Source of the DNA: Acinetobacter sp. C32I
GTDB lineage: Bacteria; Pseudomonadota; Gammaproteobacteria; Pseudomonadales; Moraxellaceae
NCBI RefSeq assembly: GCF_023702715.1
Contig: NZ_CP098480.1
Span: 3,534,001-3,598,000, forward strand
DNA length: 64,000 nucleotides
Reading direction: 5' to 3'
The first letter of the stretch is position 1. Every line of letters starts with the position of its first letter. The notes beneath the pieces were generated by a model. The model was given only the letters and a program-made list of their open reading frames with translations. It was not told where the DNA came from and did no database searches. The position numbers and the translations under genes are program-made. This document shows, piece by piece, positions 39,116 to 52,696 of the stretch.

Positions 39116-39751
39116 ATGAGATCGCTACAGGCATTGGCTTGTTATTTGGTCTTGTCTTTTGCTGCGCCATTACATGCTGCGAGTAATTCAGACGTTGCGG
39201 GCTATGTCATGCATGTGCAGATGACACCTGCCGCATGTTCTTTCGATTCATCAAGACAGAAGCAACGTAAATGTTTGGAAGGCTATTCACTGACCATTGC
39301 GAGCTTACTACCTGAAGTATCGCCCAATCGTGATTGCTCCACTAAAACATCGGCCAAATTGTCGCCTTTGCAAGCCAAGGTGGTGGCGCGGGTCATGCCA
39401 GATGAAAATGCCCGTGTGCAGTTATGGCAAGATGTGGGTGGTTGTATGCCAATGAATGCCAGTCAATATTTTAGAACCATTATTAACTTCGCGGAGCGTT
39501 TAAAAATCCCTGCGGATTTGACCAGCCCAAATACCATTGAAGTGCAAAAAGAAAGCTTAAGACAGCAATTTACCAAGCTCAATCCGGCGTTGCCGCCGAA
39601 TGGTATACGTTTTACTTGTCAGTCATCGAGATTTGATTCGGTGCTGACGGAAATACGCGTTTGTTATCAGAAAAATGGTCAATATAAACAATGCGCAAGC
39701 CATATTGTGACGGGCTGCCCAAGTGAATTTACAATTAAAGGCAGTTACTAG
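39116..39751 (+). CDS. RNase T2/RNase I-fold protein lacking catalytic residues
   Basis: A 211-residue secreted protein with signal peptide (LQALACYLVLSFAAPLHA). It aligns by eye with E. coli RNase I through YVMHVQMTP...C, SLTIASLLP, GGCMPMNASQYFRTI, IRFTCQSS, LTEIRVCY and the end SEFTIKGSY. The CAS I motif HGLWP reads A62-S-L-L-P, and CAS II E-Y-A-K-H-G reads L103-W-Q-D-V-G, so both catalytic His, the Glu and the Lys are gone. The Cys residues are kept. It is likely a non-enzymatic RNase T2 homologue, or has another role. GGG before ATG 39116 favours this start over 39065. Confidence 0.75.
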   Translation: MRSLQALACYLVLSFAAPLHAASNSDVAGYVMHVQMTPAACSFDSSRQKQRKCLEGYSLTIASLLPEVSPNRDCSTKTSAKLSPLQAKVVARVMPDENARVQLWQDVGGCMPMNASQYFRTIINFAERLKIPADLTSPNTIEVQKESLRQQFTKLNPALPPNGIRFTCQSSRFDSVLTEIRVCYQKNGQYKQCASHIVTGCPSEFTIKGSY

Positions 39752-39918
39752 GTATTTACCTAGTTTGATTTGTATTTTCTATTAGACTTTCGTTGAAATT
39801 CATTCTCTTTTACATGCATCTGTATTCGCTTTAGAGTACAATCTTTGCCGTTTATGATAATTCGATTGAATAATAATAGCGTTCAATCGTGCAAACGCAT
39901 CTCATTGGAGAATATCAC

Positions 39919-40905
39919 ATGAAGCAACCCGTTCGTGTTGCCGTTACAGGCGCTGCTGGTCAAATTGGTTATAGCTTATTATTCCGTATCGCAAGCGGAG
40001 AAATGTTAGGTAAAGATCAACCAGTAATTTTACAATTGCTTGAAGTTCCTTTTGAGAAAGCTCAACAAGCGCTTAAAGGCGTGATGATGGAACTTGATGA
40101 CTGTGCTTTCCCATTATTGGCAGGCATGATCGGGACTGATGATCCTAAAGTTGCATTTAAAGATGCTGACTATGCGTTATTAGTTGGTTCTCGCCCACGT
40201 GGTCCTGGTATGGAACGTGCTGACTTGTTGAAAGTGAATGGCGAAATCTTTATCGGTCAAGGCCAAGCACTCAACGAAGTTGCTAGCCGTGACGTTAAAG
40301 TATTGGTTGTTGGTAACCCAGCAAACACCAATGCTTACATCGCAATGAAATCTGCTCCAGATCTTCCAGCGAAAAACTTTACCGCAATGTTACGTCTTGA
40401 CCACAACCGTGCATTAACTCAACTTGCTCAAAAAGCTGGTGTTGCAGTTTCTGACATCGAAGACATGACTGTTTGGGGTAACCACTCTCCAACAATGTAC
40501 GCTGACTACCGTTTTGCAACTGCAAATGGCGTAAGCTTAAAAGACAAAATCAACGATGCAGCATGGAACAAAGATGTGTTCCTTCCAACTGTTGGTAAAC
40601 GTGGTGCTGCGATTATCGAAGCACGTGGTTTGTCTTCAGCTGCTTCAGCTGCAAACGCTGCAATCGATCACATGCGTGACTGGGCGTTGGGCACAAACGG
40701 CAAATGGGTAACGATGGGTATTCCATCTGACGGTTCTTATGGTATTCCAGAAGGCGTTATGTTCGGTTTCCCTGTAACCACTGAAAACGGTGAATACAAA
40801 ATCGTTCAAGGCTTAGAAATTGACGAGTTCAGCCGAGAGCGCATCAACTTCACGTTGAATGAGCTTGAAGAAGAACGTGCAGCAATTGCTGACATGGTTA
40901 AATAA
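39919..40905 (+). CDS. mdh: Malate dehydrogenase
   Basis: A 328-residue NAD+-dependent malate dehydrogenase of the type shared with plants and thermophiles: [20 protein letters not shown] (NAD binding), [13 protein letters not shown] (mobile loop with Arg), and [11 protein letters not shown] (catalytic His). It works in the TCA cycle in the cytoplasm. The frame opens upstream at TTG 39889; GGAG before ATG 39919 sets the start. Single gene with own terminator. Confidence 0.97.
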   Translation: MKQPVRVAVTGAAGQIGYSLLFRIASGEMLGKDQPVILQLLEVPFEKAQQALKGVMMELDDCAFPLLAGMIGTDDPKVAFKDADYALLVGSRPRGPGMERADLLKVNGEIFIGQGQALNEVASRDVKVLVVGNPANTNAYIAMKSAPDLPAKNFTAMLRLDHNRALTQLAQKAGVAVSDIEDMTVWGNHSPTMYADYRFATANGVSLKDKINDAAWNKDVFLPTVGKRGAAIIEARGLSSAASAANAAIDHMRDWALGTNGKWVTMGIPSDGSYGIPEGVMFGFPVTTENGEYKIVQGLEIDEFSRERINFTLNELEEERAAIADMVK

Positions 40906-40925
40906 TTTATCTTTTGGATAAATTG

Positions 40926-40954
40926 AAAGCACTCTCCTAGAGAGTGCTTTTTTT
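40926..40954 (+). terminator. Terminator of mdh
   Basis: Stem AAAGCACTCTC and GAGAGTGCTTT with CTA loop and a run of Ts. Confidence 0.93.
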
Positions 40955-41062
40955 ATGTCGTTTAAGAACAAAAAACAACAAGAAAATATAGACCTATCGC
41001 TGCATGCCAAGGCGATTTGCTGTTAGATTATTTTGATAAAGGACATGATTTGGAGAATAACA

Positions 41063-41305
41063 ATGTTTGAACAGCAACCGACACTTGAGCTTTTATTCGA
41101 ACAACTCGGGCTTGGGGCTGATGAGGCAGCAATCGAAAACTTTGTGAAAACCCACCAACTGCGTGCTGATCAAAAACTGCATGAAGCAGAATTCTGGAGT
41201 GCAGGTCAGCGTGATTTTCTCAAAAGTCATTGGGATAAAGATGATGAGTGGGCGATTGTGATTGATGAGCTGAATCAGCAATTACATGTGGATAGCACCA
41301 GATAA
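41063..41305 (+). CDS. DUF2789 small protein
   Basis: An 80-residue helical protein: PTLELLFEQLGLGADEAAIE and FWSAGQRDFLKSHW are the DUF2789 signature. The function is unknown; the family is common in Gammaproteobacteria. TTGGAG stands before ATG 41063; the longer frame from 41033 begins with TTG. Confidence 0.85.
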   Translation: MFEQQPTLELLFEQLGLGADEAAIENFVKTHQLRADQKLHEAEFWSAGQRDFLKSHWDKDDEWAIVIDELNQQLHVDSTR

Positions 41306-41320
41306 TGAATTAGCCCAATT

Positions 41321-41354
41321 CGAAATAAAGCTCACATTAGTGAGCTTTATTTCG
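41321..41354. terminator. 15-bp stem-loop overlapping the stop of the next minus gene
   Basis: Perfect 15-bp arms CGAAATAAAGCTCAC (41321-41335) and GTGAGCTTTATTTCG (41340-41354) around ATTA. It lies between convergent genes; the right arm is the last codons and stop of the minus-strand gene. Confidence 0.75.
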
Positions 41355-41864
41355 AATGAGGGTTTTAAACCAGTCTTCTTGATGTGCAAAAACAAAGGCT
41401 GGATGTTGTTGCAATAACACTAGATCATGCTCTAGGCAGGACACGTATTTGTTTAACCAGTGTCGTGTCAGTGCGAGTTCTTGTTTAGCAGCTGAGGCAT
41501 AGGCCAAGAAGAAGTAAATGTCTAAATGCTCATGATGTGCCAACGGTTTTAAGATCTGTTGGGTAATCAAGGCAAAGCGCTGTTCTTTGGTCAACTCAAA
41601 ATAGATCATATAGGCTTTGGCGAGATGCAAAGAAATGTTCAAATATAAACGCAGTGGCATTTCATCATATTCGATACGCGCTTGCTCAAGTAATACGATA
41701 GCTTCTTGCAAGAAATGCAATTGTTCCTGACGAAGATGGCTCAGCAGCACCAGTTGCAAACGCAAGTCGGCACGTTCTAAAGCAAGTTCAGGTGTATTGC
41801 TGTCTAAATAGAGTTGGTCCGTTTCACCAATTCGAGCAATCACTTGTTTGGTTTCATTTGACAT
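41337..41864 (-). CDS. Helical hypothetical protein
   Basis: A 175-residue protein, almost wholly alpha-helical and rich in Leu, Gln and His, with TPR-like pairs (LYLNISLHLAKAYMIYFELT, then IYFFLAYASAAKQELALTRHW). There is no signal or membrane segment. I do not recognise the family; repeat helices suggest a protein-protein interaction role. It ends inside a terminator stem. Confidence 0.65.
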   Translation of the reverse strand: MSNETKQVIARIGETDQLYLDSNTPELALERADLRLQLVLLSHLRQEQLHFLQEAIVLLEQARIEYDEMPLRLYLNISLHLAKAYMIYFELTKEQRFALITQQILKPLAHHEHLDIYFFLAYASAAKQELALTRHWLNKYVSCLEHDLVLLQQHPAFVFAHQEDWFKTLIRNKAH

Positions 41865-41927
41865 TCATTGATCCAAAATCATCAGTTATGCGTGGTATAT
41901 AAGGCTGTTTTTTACAATTTAAAGGGC

Positions 41928-42554
41928 TTAGCCTTGATTCCAAATGGAACTGCCACTGCGCAACCAGGCCGTGATTGATAAACGTTGCTGTTTGGAAAGC
42001 AGGACTTCGTGTAAGACATCACTTTGAAAAATAGCCAGGCGGTTCGGTACAGGTTGAATGATATGCCATTGATCCTTCTTATCTTGCAAGCGTAATTGGC
42101 CACCCCAATCCTCTTGCCAGCTTTCATGCAAATAGAACACGGTTGAAATCATTCGATCATTCTTCTGCTGCGGATTATCTCGATGCAACGCATAAAACTC
42201 GCCTGCGTTATAACAGGCAAAGTGTGCTTCAACTTCTTTAATCCCCAAATAAAAGGCCTGATTCAGCGCTTGCGATAAATGCTCTAGCGTCTGTAGATGT
42301 TGCTGTGCAATTGGCAGTTGTCCATCAATCCATAAAATATGATCACTGCGGATATGACTGACCACGCCATTTTGTATCCCTGCTGCTCTGAATTCGGCAA
42401 GATGAGAAGTACATTCATGTGCAAGTGCATGTACATATTCATCTGAGTACACTTGATCAATCAAGGCAAAACCAAATTCATTTAAGTCATTCAGAACTTG
42501 GTCCAAATTCCAAGATTGAAGATTAAAGGCTTGGGGGAGAGAGGTTGCTTGCAT
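41928..42554 (-). CDS. 2-oxoglutarate/Fe(II) dioxygenase, prolyl-hydroxylase type
   Basis: A 208-residue 2OG-Fe(II) oxygenase of the P4H type. The facial triad is HRDN (His, Asp) and the later His in SDVLHEVL; the 2OG-binding Arg is in RLSITAWLR. STVFYLHESWQEDWGGQLRL is the strand pair between. Related bacterial enzymes hydroxylate elongation factor Tu or other proteins; the substrate here is not known. It lies 63 bp upstream of the helical gene, so probably co-transcribed. Confidence 0.85.
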   Translation of the reverse strand: MQATSLPQAFNLQSWNLDQVLNDLNEFGFALIDQVYSDEYVHALAHECTSHLAEFRAAGIQNGVVSHIRSDHILWIDGQLPIAQQHLQTLEHLSQALNQAFYLGIKEVEAHFACYNAGEFYALHRDNPQQKNDRMISTVFYLHESWQEDWGGQLRLQDKKDQWHIIQPVPNRLAIFQSDVLHEVLLSKQQRLSITAWLRSGSSIWNQG

Positions 42555-42671
42555 GGCACTCCAGTGACATCGGTTTGATTACAGGACAATTTTAGACGAT
42601 CACATCAACGCTAAAGAATACTTTTTTCTTTCATGTTAAACTACCCGCTGAATTGAGGAATAATTGTCAAC

Positions 42672-43529
42672 ATGAATTACCGTCACCATTTCCATGCGGG
42701 TAACTTTGCCGATGTTATGAAGCATGTACTTTTGCTTCAACTGCTCGCTCGTTTAAATGCTAAAGATAAACCTTATCGATATATCGATACCCATGGTGGT
42801 GCAGGTAAATATGATTTATCTACGTCTGAAGCACAAAAATCAGGTGAATTCTTAACGGGTATCCATCGTTTGGTCAAGCTTGACGATTCGATTAAACGTA
42901 ATGCGCCTGAAGGTGTAAAACAATATCTTAAAATTGTTGAAGATATGCGTGCAGGTTCGGGTAAAGGTGCTTATCCAGGTTCACCTTGGTTTGCACTTGA
43001 AGGCATGCGTGATATTGATAAAGCAACTATATTTGAAATGCAGCGTGATGTGTTTCAACAATTGTATTTTAATATTCGCGATAAACGTGCGGGCTTGCAT
43101 GAGCGTGATTTCTATGAAGGCTTGATGGGGGTTATTCCACCTAAAGAAAAACGCGGATTGGTCATGATTGACCCTCCTTACGAAATTGAGCGTAAAGATT
43201 TCCCGCAATTGGTTGAAATACTCCAAGCCGCACATAAAAAATGGCCAACAGGCGTGTTTGCAGTTTGGTATCCAATCAAAGATCGCGCCATGATTGAACG
43301 TTTTGAAAAGAAAATGTTTAAAACGGGTATTCGCCGTCAGCTCATTTGTGAAATTTGTGTATGGCCAGATGACACCCCAGTCGGATTGAATGGTTGTGGT
43401 TTATTGGTGATTAACCCACCTTGGAAGTTCTCAGAAGATGCGGATCAAGCATTACAATGGTTATTTCCACATTTGCGCATGAGTGAAAATGGTGGACATG
43501 CTGCAGTGCGTTGGTTGGTGGGTGAATAA
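42672..43529 (+). CDS. rlmJ: 23S rRNA (adenine(2030)-N6)-methyltransferase
   Basis: A 285-residue SAM-dependent methyltransferase of the RlmJ (YhiR) family. The N terminus MNYRHHFHAGNFADVMKHVL is diagnostic. The catalytic motif is DPPYEIE, and a SAM-binding loop is IDTHGGAGKYDL. It methylates A2030 of 23S rRNA. Single-copy gene, divergent from the dioxygenase and 38 bp before pssA. Confidence 0.96.
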   Translation: MNYRHHFHAGNFADVMKHVLLLQLLARLNAKDKPYRYIDTHGGAGKYDLSTSEAQKSGEFLTGIHRLVKLDDSIKRNAPEGVKQYLKIVEDMRAGSGKGAYPGSPWFALEGMRDIDKATIFEMQRDVFQQLYFNIRDKRAGLHERDFYEGLMGVIPPKEKRGLVMIDPPYEIERKDFPQLVEILQAAHKKWPTGVFAVWYPIKDRAMIERFEKKMFKTGIRRQLICEICVWPDDTPVGLNGCGLLVINPPWKFSEDADQALQWLFPHLRMSENGGHAAVRWLVGE

Positions 43530-43567
43530 CCCATCAACGTCCAAATATTCTCGAGGAATTGAAAATA

Positions 43568-44401
43568 ATGACAAATTCTCTTAAACCTGATTCTGATTTG
43601 AACAAAGAAGATCATTCTTTTGATGGAATCACTTTTGAAGTAGAAGAAGAAGAGCATACGCACGAAGGACAAAAAGTGAAACGCCGTGGCATTTATTTAT
43701 GGCCGAATTTAATTACAACAGCCGCACTTCTTTCTGGTTTTTATTCAATTATTGCCAGTATGAATGGAAACTTTAATCAAGCAATCTATGCCATTTTCTT
43801 GGCTGCATTGCTTGATGGTTTGGATGGTCGAGTGGCCCGTGCAATTGGTGCACAAAGTGCTTTTGGTGAGCAATACGATTCGCTTTCTGATTTATTGGCA
43901 TTTGGCGTGGCACCTGCTATTTTAATGTATAGCTGGAGTTTGCATGATCTTGGACGTATTGGTTTAGCTTGTTGCTTTATCTATACGGCTTGTGCAGCGT
44001 TCCGTTTAGCGCGTTTCAATGTACAAATTGGTGTGGTGGATAAGCGCTACTTTATTGGTATTGCCAGTCCACTTGCGGCAGTGACCGTGATCTCATTGGT
44101 GTGGGTGGGGCGTGATTATCCATTCATCTTTGATTTGAATGATATTGTGATTCAGGTGATTAATTCAGTAGTCATGGTTGCCGTGGGTTTACTGATGATT
44201 TCCAACATCAAATACTATTCATTTAAACAAATGGATCGTAAGCGTGTACCTTTCGTCGTGATGTTACCTGTGGTCTTGATTTTTGCTGCAATCACGTACA
44301 ACATTCCTGTAGGGATACTGATTGTCTGTATCCTCTATGTTCTTTCAGGATTTGTGACGACACTATTTGCCAAAAAGAATGATGCCAAAATAACAACTTA
44401 A
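43568..44401 (+). CDS. pssA: CDP-diacylglycerol-serine O-phosphatidyltransferase
   Basis: A 277-residue integral membrane enzyme, CDP-alcohol phosphatidyltransferase type. It has an acidic cytosolic N-terminal tail of about 45 residues and several membrane helices. The active-site motif DGLDGRVAR-x8-G-x3-D-x3-D is complete (DGLDGRVARAIGAQSAFGEQ then YDSLSD). It makes phosphatidylserine from CDP-DAG and serine, the precursor of PE. ATG 43568 chosen; an in-frame TTG precedes it. Confidence 0.93.
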   Translation: MTNSLKPDSDLNKEDHSFDGITFEVEEEEHTHEGQKVKRRGIYLWPNLITTAALLSGFYSIIASMNGNFNQAIYAIFLAALLDGLDGRVARAIGAQSAFGEQYDSLSDLLAFGVAPAILMYSWSLHDLGRIGLACCFIYTACAAFRLARFNVQIGVVDKRYFIGIASPLAAVTVISLVWVGRDYPFIFDLNDIVIQVINSVVMVAVGLLMISNIKYYSFKQMDRKRVPFVVMLPVVLIFAAITYNIPVGILIVCILYVLSGFVTTLFAKKNDAKITT

Positions 44402-44417
44402 AATACGGAGGTTCAGT

Positions 44418-45479
44418 ATGCCAATATTGATGAATAATAATCAATTAAAGCAGCTGAACCTCAATAAGTCAGATGCTTTAACTTTTCACCCACCTAAAGG
44501 TTTATTTAAGATCGTCTATCAGGCTTTGATCTTGCCGAATTTGCCTGAACCTTTTCATTATTTAAATTTCATTAGCCTGATTGGGCAGCCTCGCATCCCC
44601 ATTTGTTATAACGCCAGTGCCATTACTACGACGGCAATCGATACTGCGACGGTTTTAGTTGCCAGCAGTTTATCGACAGTCGGTCATCTGAAAAGTTATA
44701 GCGCTAAAGAGCAGTGTCAATTAGAGCAAGATCGTTATCAGTTTTTAGATGTGGATCATATCCAGGTTGATTTCCCCAATTATTATTTTAAGCGTGATGA
44801 TGAAGAACTCAGTTGCCAACTTAAAGTGAATATTGGCACGGACATTGAAAACCATTCAGCCTTGCAATGGGGGGTTGGGGATTATTGGTATGTTCGCTGT
44901 CAGTGCGAAGGCGAAATCACCTATAAAAAACAAAAATATCAGATCGAAGCGCAAGGTATATTGAAACATGCCAGAGCCATCTACTTACCTTTTATCGCCT
45001 TTCATTTTTTTACCTATCAAATTATTCAGGTCAATGTAGACTTTCAGATCATCTTGTCTGAACTTAGAAATCAGTGGAATAACATTATTTTTTCCAGAAT
45101 TGAAATTCAGTCGAATGAGCAAAATTCAATACTCTATGAGCATCAGGTCATTTTAGATGTCACACGTGTATATCCAAAAGTACAGACCCCAAATGGACGG
45201 GAGATGTATTTGCCACGGGAATTTGTTTGGCAATATTCAGAAAAAGATGAGGTGGTGTTTCAATTACAGGCGCAGAGTCGGGGGGATTATAAATTTGGTT
45301 TGGCTGCAGGCTATGTGGGGAGTTTTCAGTATCAACTGTTATGGAAAAATGAAAGTTATGAGGGGACTGGATACTGTGAGTATATCGATTGTAGGCCTTT
45401 ACACTGGCAAGAAAAAAATAAAACCGAGCAAATAATCGACCAAATTGCACATTTTCAGCCATATTTGTGTAAAAAATAG
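44418..45479 (+). CDS. Conserved hypothetical protein
   Basis: A 353-residue protein of unknown family. It has no signal peptide. The middle and C-terminal parts are rich in beta-prone and aromatic stretches (YWYVRCQCEGEITYKK, FVWQYSEKDEVVFQLQAQSR, GFAAGYVGSFQYQLLW-like). GCSY-type lipocalin resemblance is possible, but I cannot defend a family. CGGAGG with 6-nt spacing gives a strong ribosome site for ATG 44418. It is 17 bp after pssA and probably shares its transcript. It stops 40 bp before the first candidate rRNA promoter. Confidence 0.7.
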   Translation: MPILMNNNQLKQLNLNKSDALTFHPPKGLFKIVYQALILPNLPEPFHYLNFISLIGQPRIPICYNASAITTTAIDTATVLVASSLSTVGHLKSYSAKEQCQLEQDRYQFLDVDHIQVDFPNYYFKRDDEELSCQLKVNIGTDIENHSALQWGVGDYWYVRCQCEGEITYKKQKYQIEAQGILKHARAIYLPFIAFHFFTYQIIQVNVDFQIILSELRNQWNNIIFSRIEIQSNEQNSILYEHQVILDVTRVYPKVQTPNGREMYLPREFVWQYSEKDEVVFQLQAQSRGDYKFGLAAGYVGSFQYQLLWKNESYEGTGYCEYIDCRPLHWQEKNKTEQIIDQIAHFQPYLCKK

Positions 45480-45519
45480 GCGTTCGAAGCAATAAATCAA
45501 GATAATTTAAGAAATGGGG

Positions 45520-45547
45520 TTGTGTTGGATTGGAAATGCTGTAGAAT
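45520..45547 (+). promoter_or_regulatory. Upstream rrn promoter candidate
   Basis: TTGTGT (45520-45525), a 16-bp spacer and TAGAAT (45542-45547). The sequence resembles the first promoter of a tandem rRNA promoter pair. The -35 is imperfect. Confidence 0.5.
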
Positions 45548-45659
45548 GCACATCCATCGGCGGTGATGCAGATAAAAACTTGTTGAGAAACAAGGATTTG
45601 GCTAAAGTGGTTGAGTTCTTGGGTTGATTGATAAGTTTGTTAAATATCTAAATTACCTG

Positions 45660-45687
45660 TTGACTTTTAAGAAATTGAGAGTAATAT
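45660..45687 (+). promoter_or_regulatory. Main rrn promoter
   Basis: TTGACT (45660-45665), a 16-bp spacer, and TAATAT (45682-45687), close to the sigma-70 consensus, 202 bp before the 16S gene. The 410-bp region 45480-45889 has no gene and holds these promoters, the leader and the 5' arm of the pre-16S processing stem. Confidence 0.75.
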
Positions 45688-45739
45688 AGCCGACCTAGCT
45701 TGATGATGACGAATCATCGAGAAGATCATTAAGAGAATA

Positions 45740-45764
45740 GAAGAACAACTTGTGTGGATTTTTA
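45740..45764 (+). other. 5' arm of the pre-16S RNase III processing stem
   Basis: GAAGAACAACTTGT...GGAT at 45740-45764 is complementary to 47447-47472 (GTAAGAATCC...AAGTTGTTCTTC) downstream of 16S, apart from a small GT bulge. These pair in the precursor to bring the ends of 16S together. Confidence 0.75.
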
Positions 45765-45889
45765 CTAGTTGATCAATCGAAAATATTTCATTGATTGAAG
45801 AGTAGAAATTTCTCGAAGTTTATTTGAGCGAATTTTTAGTCAGAAAATTGATGAGCCAAGATTTGTAGCCATAAGCTACTAATGATTTT

Positions 45890-47427
<1,538 letters not shown>

Positions 47428-47486
47428 ACGAAAGATTGGTGACTGGTAAGAATCCACAACAAGTTGTTCTTCGAAGATGTATCTGA

Positions 47487-47563
<77 letters not shown>

Positions 47564-47618
47564 AATCTGATTGCAGTAGCTTGGATTGAAAGATATGTCG
47601 TTCATTAAGTGATAAGCT

Positions 47619-47694
47619 GGGGACTTAGCTTAGTTGGTAGAGCGCCTGCTTTGCACGCAGGAGGTCAGGAGTTCGACTCTCCTAGTCTCCACCA
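47619..47694 (+). tRNA. tRNA-Ala (TGC anticodon)
   Basis: A 76-nt tRNA with acceptor stem GGGGACT/AGTCTCC (one G-U), anticodon stem CCTGC/GCAGG, anticodon TGC (47652-47654) and encoded CCA. It follows tRNA-Ile by 55 nt. Confidence 0.96.
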
Positions 47695-48132
47695 AATTCG
47701 AGGGTAAACAAAGCAACGCTTTGTCCGAGAATTTAAGCAAACAGCTATGCTGTGCGCAGGCACACATAGGATGTAGCTTGAAGCTAAGAAGATTATAGAG
47801 TTTAGTGAATACAGTCCAAGTTGACTGGTTTATTAATCTCTGTGATTTATCACAGTTTACTACTCACCGACGAGGTGGTAGTTAATCATTAACAGATTAG
47901 AAAATTGAGTCTGAAATAAATTGTTCAAACTCGATTAGATATAAGCTTAACAAGCAATTGTTAAGAAGATATTTAATCTGAGAACTAGCAAAAACACTGA
48001 ATCAAGCGTTTTGGTATATGAATTTAGATTGAAGCTGTATGGTGATTAAGTTCACAGACAACAAACCAGTGGCAATTAAGTTTGCAACGATAACACTCAC
48101 TTGTATGTGTTAACGACTGTTTGGGGTTGTAT
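47695..48132 (+). other. 16S-23S spacer downstream of the tRNAs
   Basis: About 440 bp without a gene. It is AT-rich and repetitive-looking with no open frame of note. The last part (48118-48139) is the 5' arm of the pre-23S processing stem, pairing with 51017-51039 through 22 bp with one bulged A. Confidence 0.8.
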
Positions 48133-51025
<2,893 letters not shown>

Positions 51026-51183
51026 ACAACACCCAAACAGTTGTTGTATTCAAGATAAATTCAATACATAACTTGATTTAGTGTGAAATCTAGTTACAAT
51101 ACAGACCAATTATCTAATCCGTTAATAACTCTTTCGGTACTAAGTGGCAAAAAATGTAAGACCACCCAAAACCAAAACAGTTT

Positions 51184-51298
51184 GCTGGCGACAATAGCAA
51201 GAGTGAACCACCTGATCCCTTCCCGAACTCAGAAGTGAAACCTCTTAGCGCTGATGGTAGTGTGGCACTTGCCATGTGAGAGTAAGTCATCGCCAGCT
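51184..51298 (+). rRNA. rrf: 5S ribosomal RNA
   Basis: About 115 nt with terminal helix GCTGGCG/CGCCAGC and the internal CCGAACTCAGAAGTGAAAC motif. It lies 158 nt after 23S. Confidence 0.95.
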
Positions 51299-51308
51299 TT
51301 TAAATTAG

Positions 51309-51343
51309 AACACCCCCAACCTAACCGTTGGGGGTGTTTTTTA
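51309..51343 (+). terminator. Terminator of the rRNA operon
   Basis: Perfect 12-bp stem AACACCCCCAAC (51309-51320) and GTTGGGGGTGTT (51327-51338), 6-nt loop, run of six Ts. No tRNA is encoded after 5S. Confidence 0.96.
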
Positions 51344-51388
51344 TTGGATAAAATTTTATATACTGGTTGTTTTTAAGGGCTTTCTGAT

Positions 51389-51781
51389 ATGACTTGGATC
51401 GTAGTACAAAGCTTTTCATTTCCCTATGAAGCTCAAATTGCTAAAACTCAGTTAGAAGCAGCTGAAATTCCAGCACGTATTGAAAATGAACATACTATTA
51501 ATATGGATTGGCTTTACTCCAATGCTTTAGGTGGTGTGCGACTGTTAGTTCCTGAAAGCTATGCAGAAGAAGCTAAAGCATTACTTGCTCAAGATTTTAG
51601 CCAAGAATTAGAACAACAATTTGGGGCAAGTGAAAGCTGTCCTAAGTGTGGCAGTACCGATATACAGCCTTATACAGAAGGTAAACGCCCCGCTTATGTG
51701 GTTTTTCTATTGCTTGGTTTTCCGCTCTTTTCGTATAAAAATGGAACGAAGTGTCGGCAGTGCCAACATTTTTGGAGTTAA
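51389..51781 (+). CDS. DUF2007 protein with zinc ribbon
   Basis: A 130-residue protein. The N-terminal DUF2007 signal-transducing domain shows EAQIAKTQLEAAEIPARIEN and GGVRLLVPESYAEEA. A C-terminal zinc-ribbon pair CPKCGSTD and CRQCQHF encloses a hydrophobic stretch (PAYVVFLLLGFPLFS), suggesting membrane association. The function is unknown. First gene after the rRNA operon. Confidence 0.85.
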   Translation: MTWIVVQSFSFPYEAQIAKTQLEAAEIPARIENEHTINMDWLYSNALGGVRLLVPESYAEEAKALLAQDFSQELEQQFGASESCPKCGSTDIQPYTEGKRPAYVVFLLLGFPLFSYKNGTKCRQCQHFWS

Positions 51782-51864
51782 TGCCGTATAGCAAATCAGC
51801 AAGATGTTTTAAATCACCAATGATCTGTATATGCTCAAATTAAAATAAAAAGAGCATTGAAGTT

Positions 51865-52260
51865 ATGAATATTCAGAAAAATATTTTATGGGTAGATTGT
51901 ACTGCAGCTGCATTTGCTGGGCTGATCGTATTGTTTGCTGCACAATGGTTAAGTCAACTTTATCATTTACCCAAAGGGATTATTGTTTTTGTGGGTTGCG
52001 TGAATCTCTTATATGCAAGTTATTCATTTACACTCGCCAATTATAAAAAACGCTCAATGTTCCTCATCAACATCTTGGTGATTGCAAATAGCATCTGGGT
52101 CTTGGTTTGTCTGTTTATACTTTGGAGATTTTGGCAACAAATGACTTTCTTTGCTGTGCTCCATATTGCTGGCGAGGCTATCTTTGTTGGTGCTTTGGCT
52201 CGATTGGAATATCAATGGCGATATCAACTTACATTTTCTTATCATGAAAGAAATAACTAA
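51865..52260 (+). CDS. Small four-helix membrane protein
   Basis: A 131-residue protein with four hydrophobic segments: AAFAGLIVLFAAQWL, GIIVFVGCVNLLYASYSF, MFLINILVIANSIWVLVCLF and MTFFAVLHIAGEAIFVGAL. No enzyme motif is seen and I do not recognise the family. A 7-bp inverted repeat (TTAAGTG/CACTTAA, 52262-52280) follows without a T run. Confidence 0.7.
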   Translation: MNIQKNILWVDCTAAAFAGLIVLFAAQWLSQLYHLPKGIIVFVGCVNLLYASYSFTLANYKKRSMFLINILVIANSIWVLVCLFILWRFWQQMTFFAVLHIAGEAIFVGALARLEYQWRYQLTFSYHERNN

Positions 52261-52326
52261 ATTAAGTGGACATCACTTAAACAGCTTTGTCTAATAGAGG
52301 AGAGCATAATAAAAAAGGAAAATAAG

Positions 52327-52674
52327 ATGGAATATAAAGGAAGTTGTCATTGTGGAAAAATCACTTTTGTTGCACAAGGTGATTTGACTGAAGCAATGTC
52401 GTGTAACTGCTCGATCTGCCAAAGAAAAGGTTCTTTATTGTGGTTCTTACCGACAGATAAAGTTGATATCTCAATTCAAGAAGATGTTTTAACTCGTTAC
52501 CAATTTAATAAGCATGTGATCGACCATCATTTTTGTAAGATCTGTGGTATTCATCCTTATGCAACAGGCATTGATCCGCAAGGGAATCAGATGTATGCCA
52601 TTAATATCAGATGTATCGAAAATTTAGATTTGGAAAGCATCAAAATCAACCTTTTTGATGGCCGTTCGGTTTAA
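52327..52674 (+). CDS. GFA-family (CENP-V/Gfa-like) zinc protein
   Basis: A 115-residue protein with the GFA zinc motifs: GSCHCGKITF (Cys7, Cys9), SCNCSICQRKG (Cys26, Cys28, Cys31) and FCKICGIHPY. The family is named for glutathione-dependent formaldehyde-activating enzyme; the small members are mostly uncharacterised. The stop precedes the DUF4256 start by 22 bp. Confidence 0.88.
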   Translation: MEYKGSCHCGKITFVAQGDLTEAMSCNCSICQRKGSLLWFLPTDKVDISIQEDVLTRYQFNKHVIDHHFCKICGIHPYATGIDPQGNQMYAINIRCIENLDLESIKINLFDGRSV

Positions 52675-52696
52675 CACTCAAATTCAGAGAAGAAAA

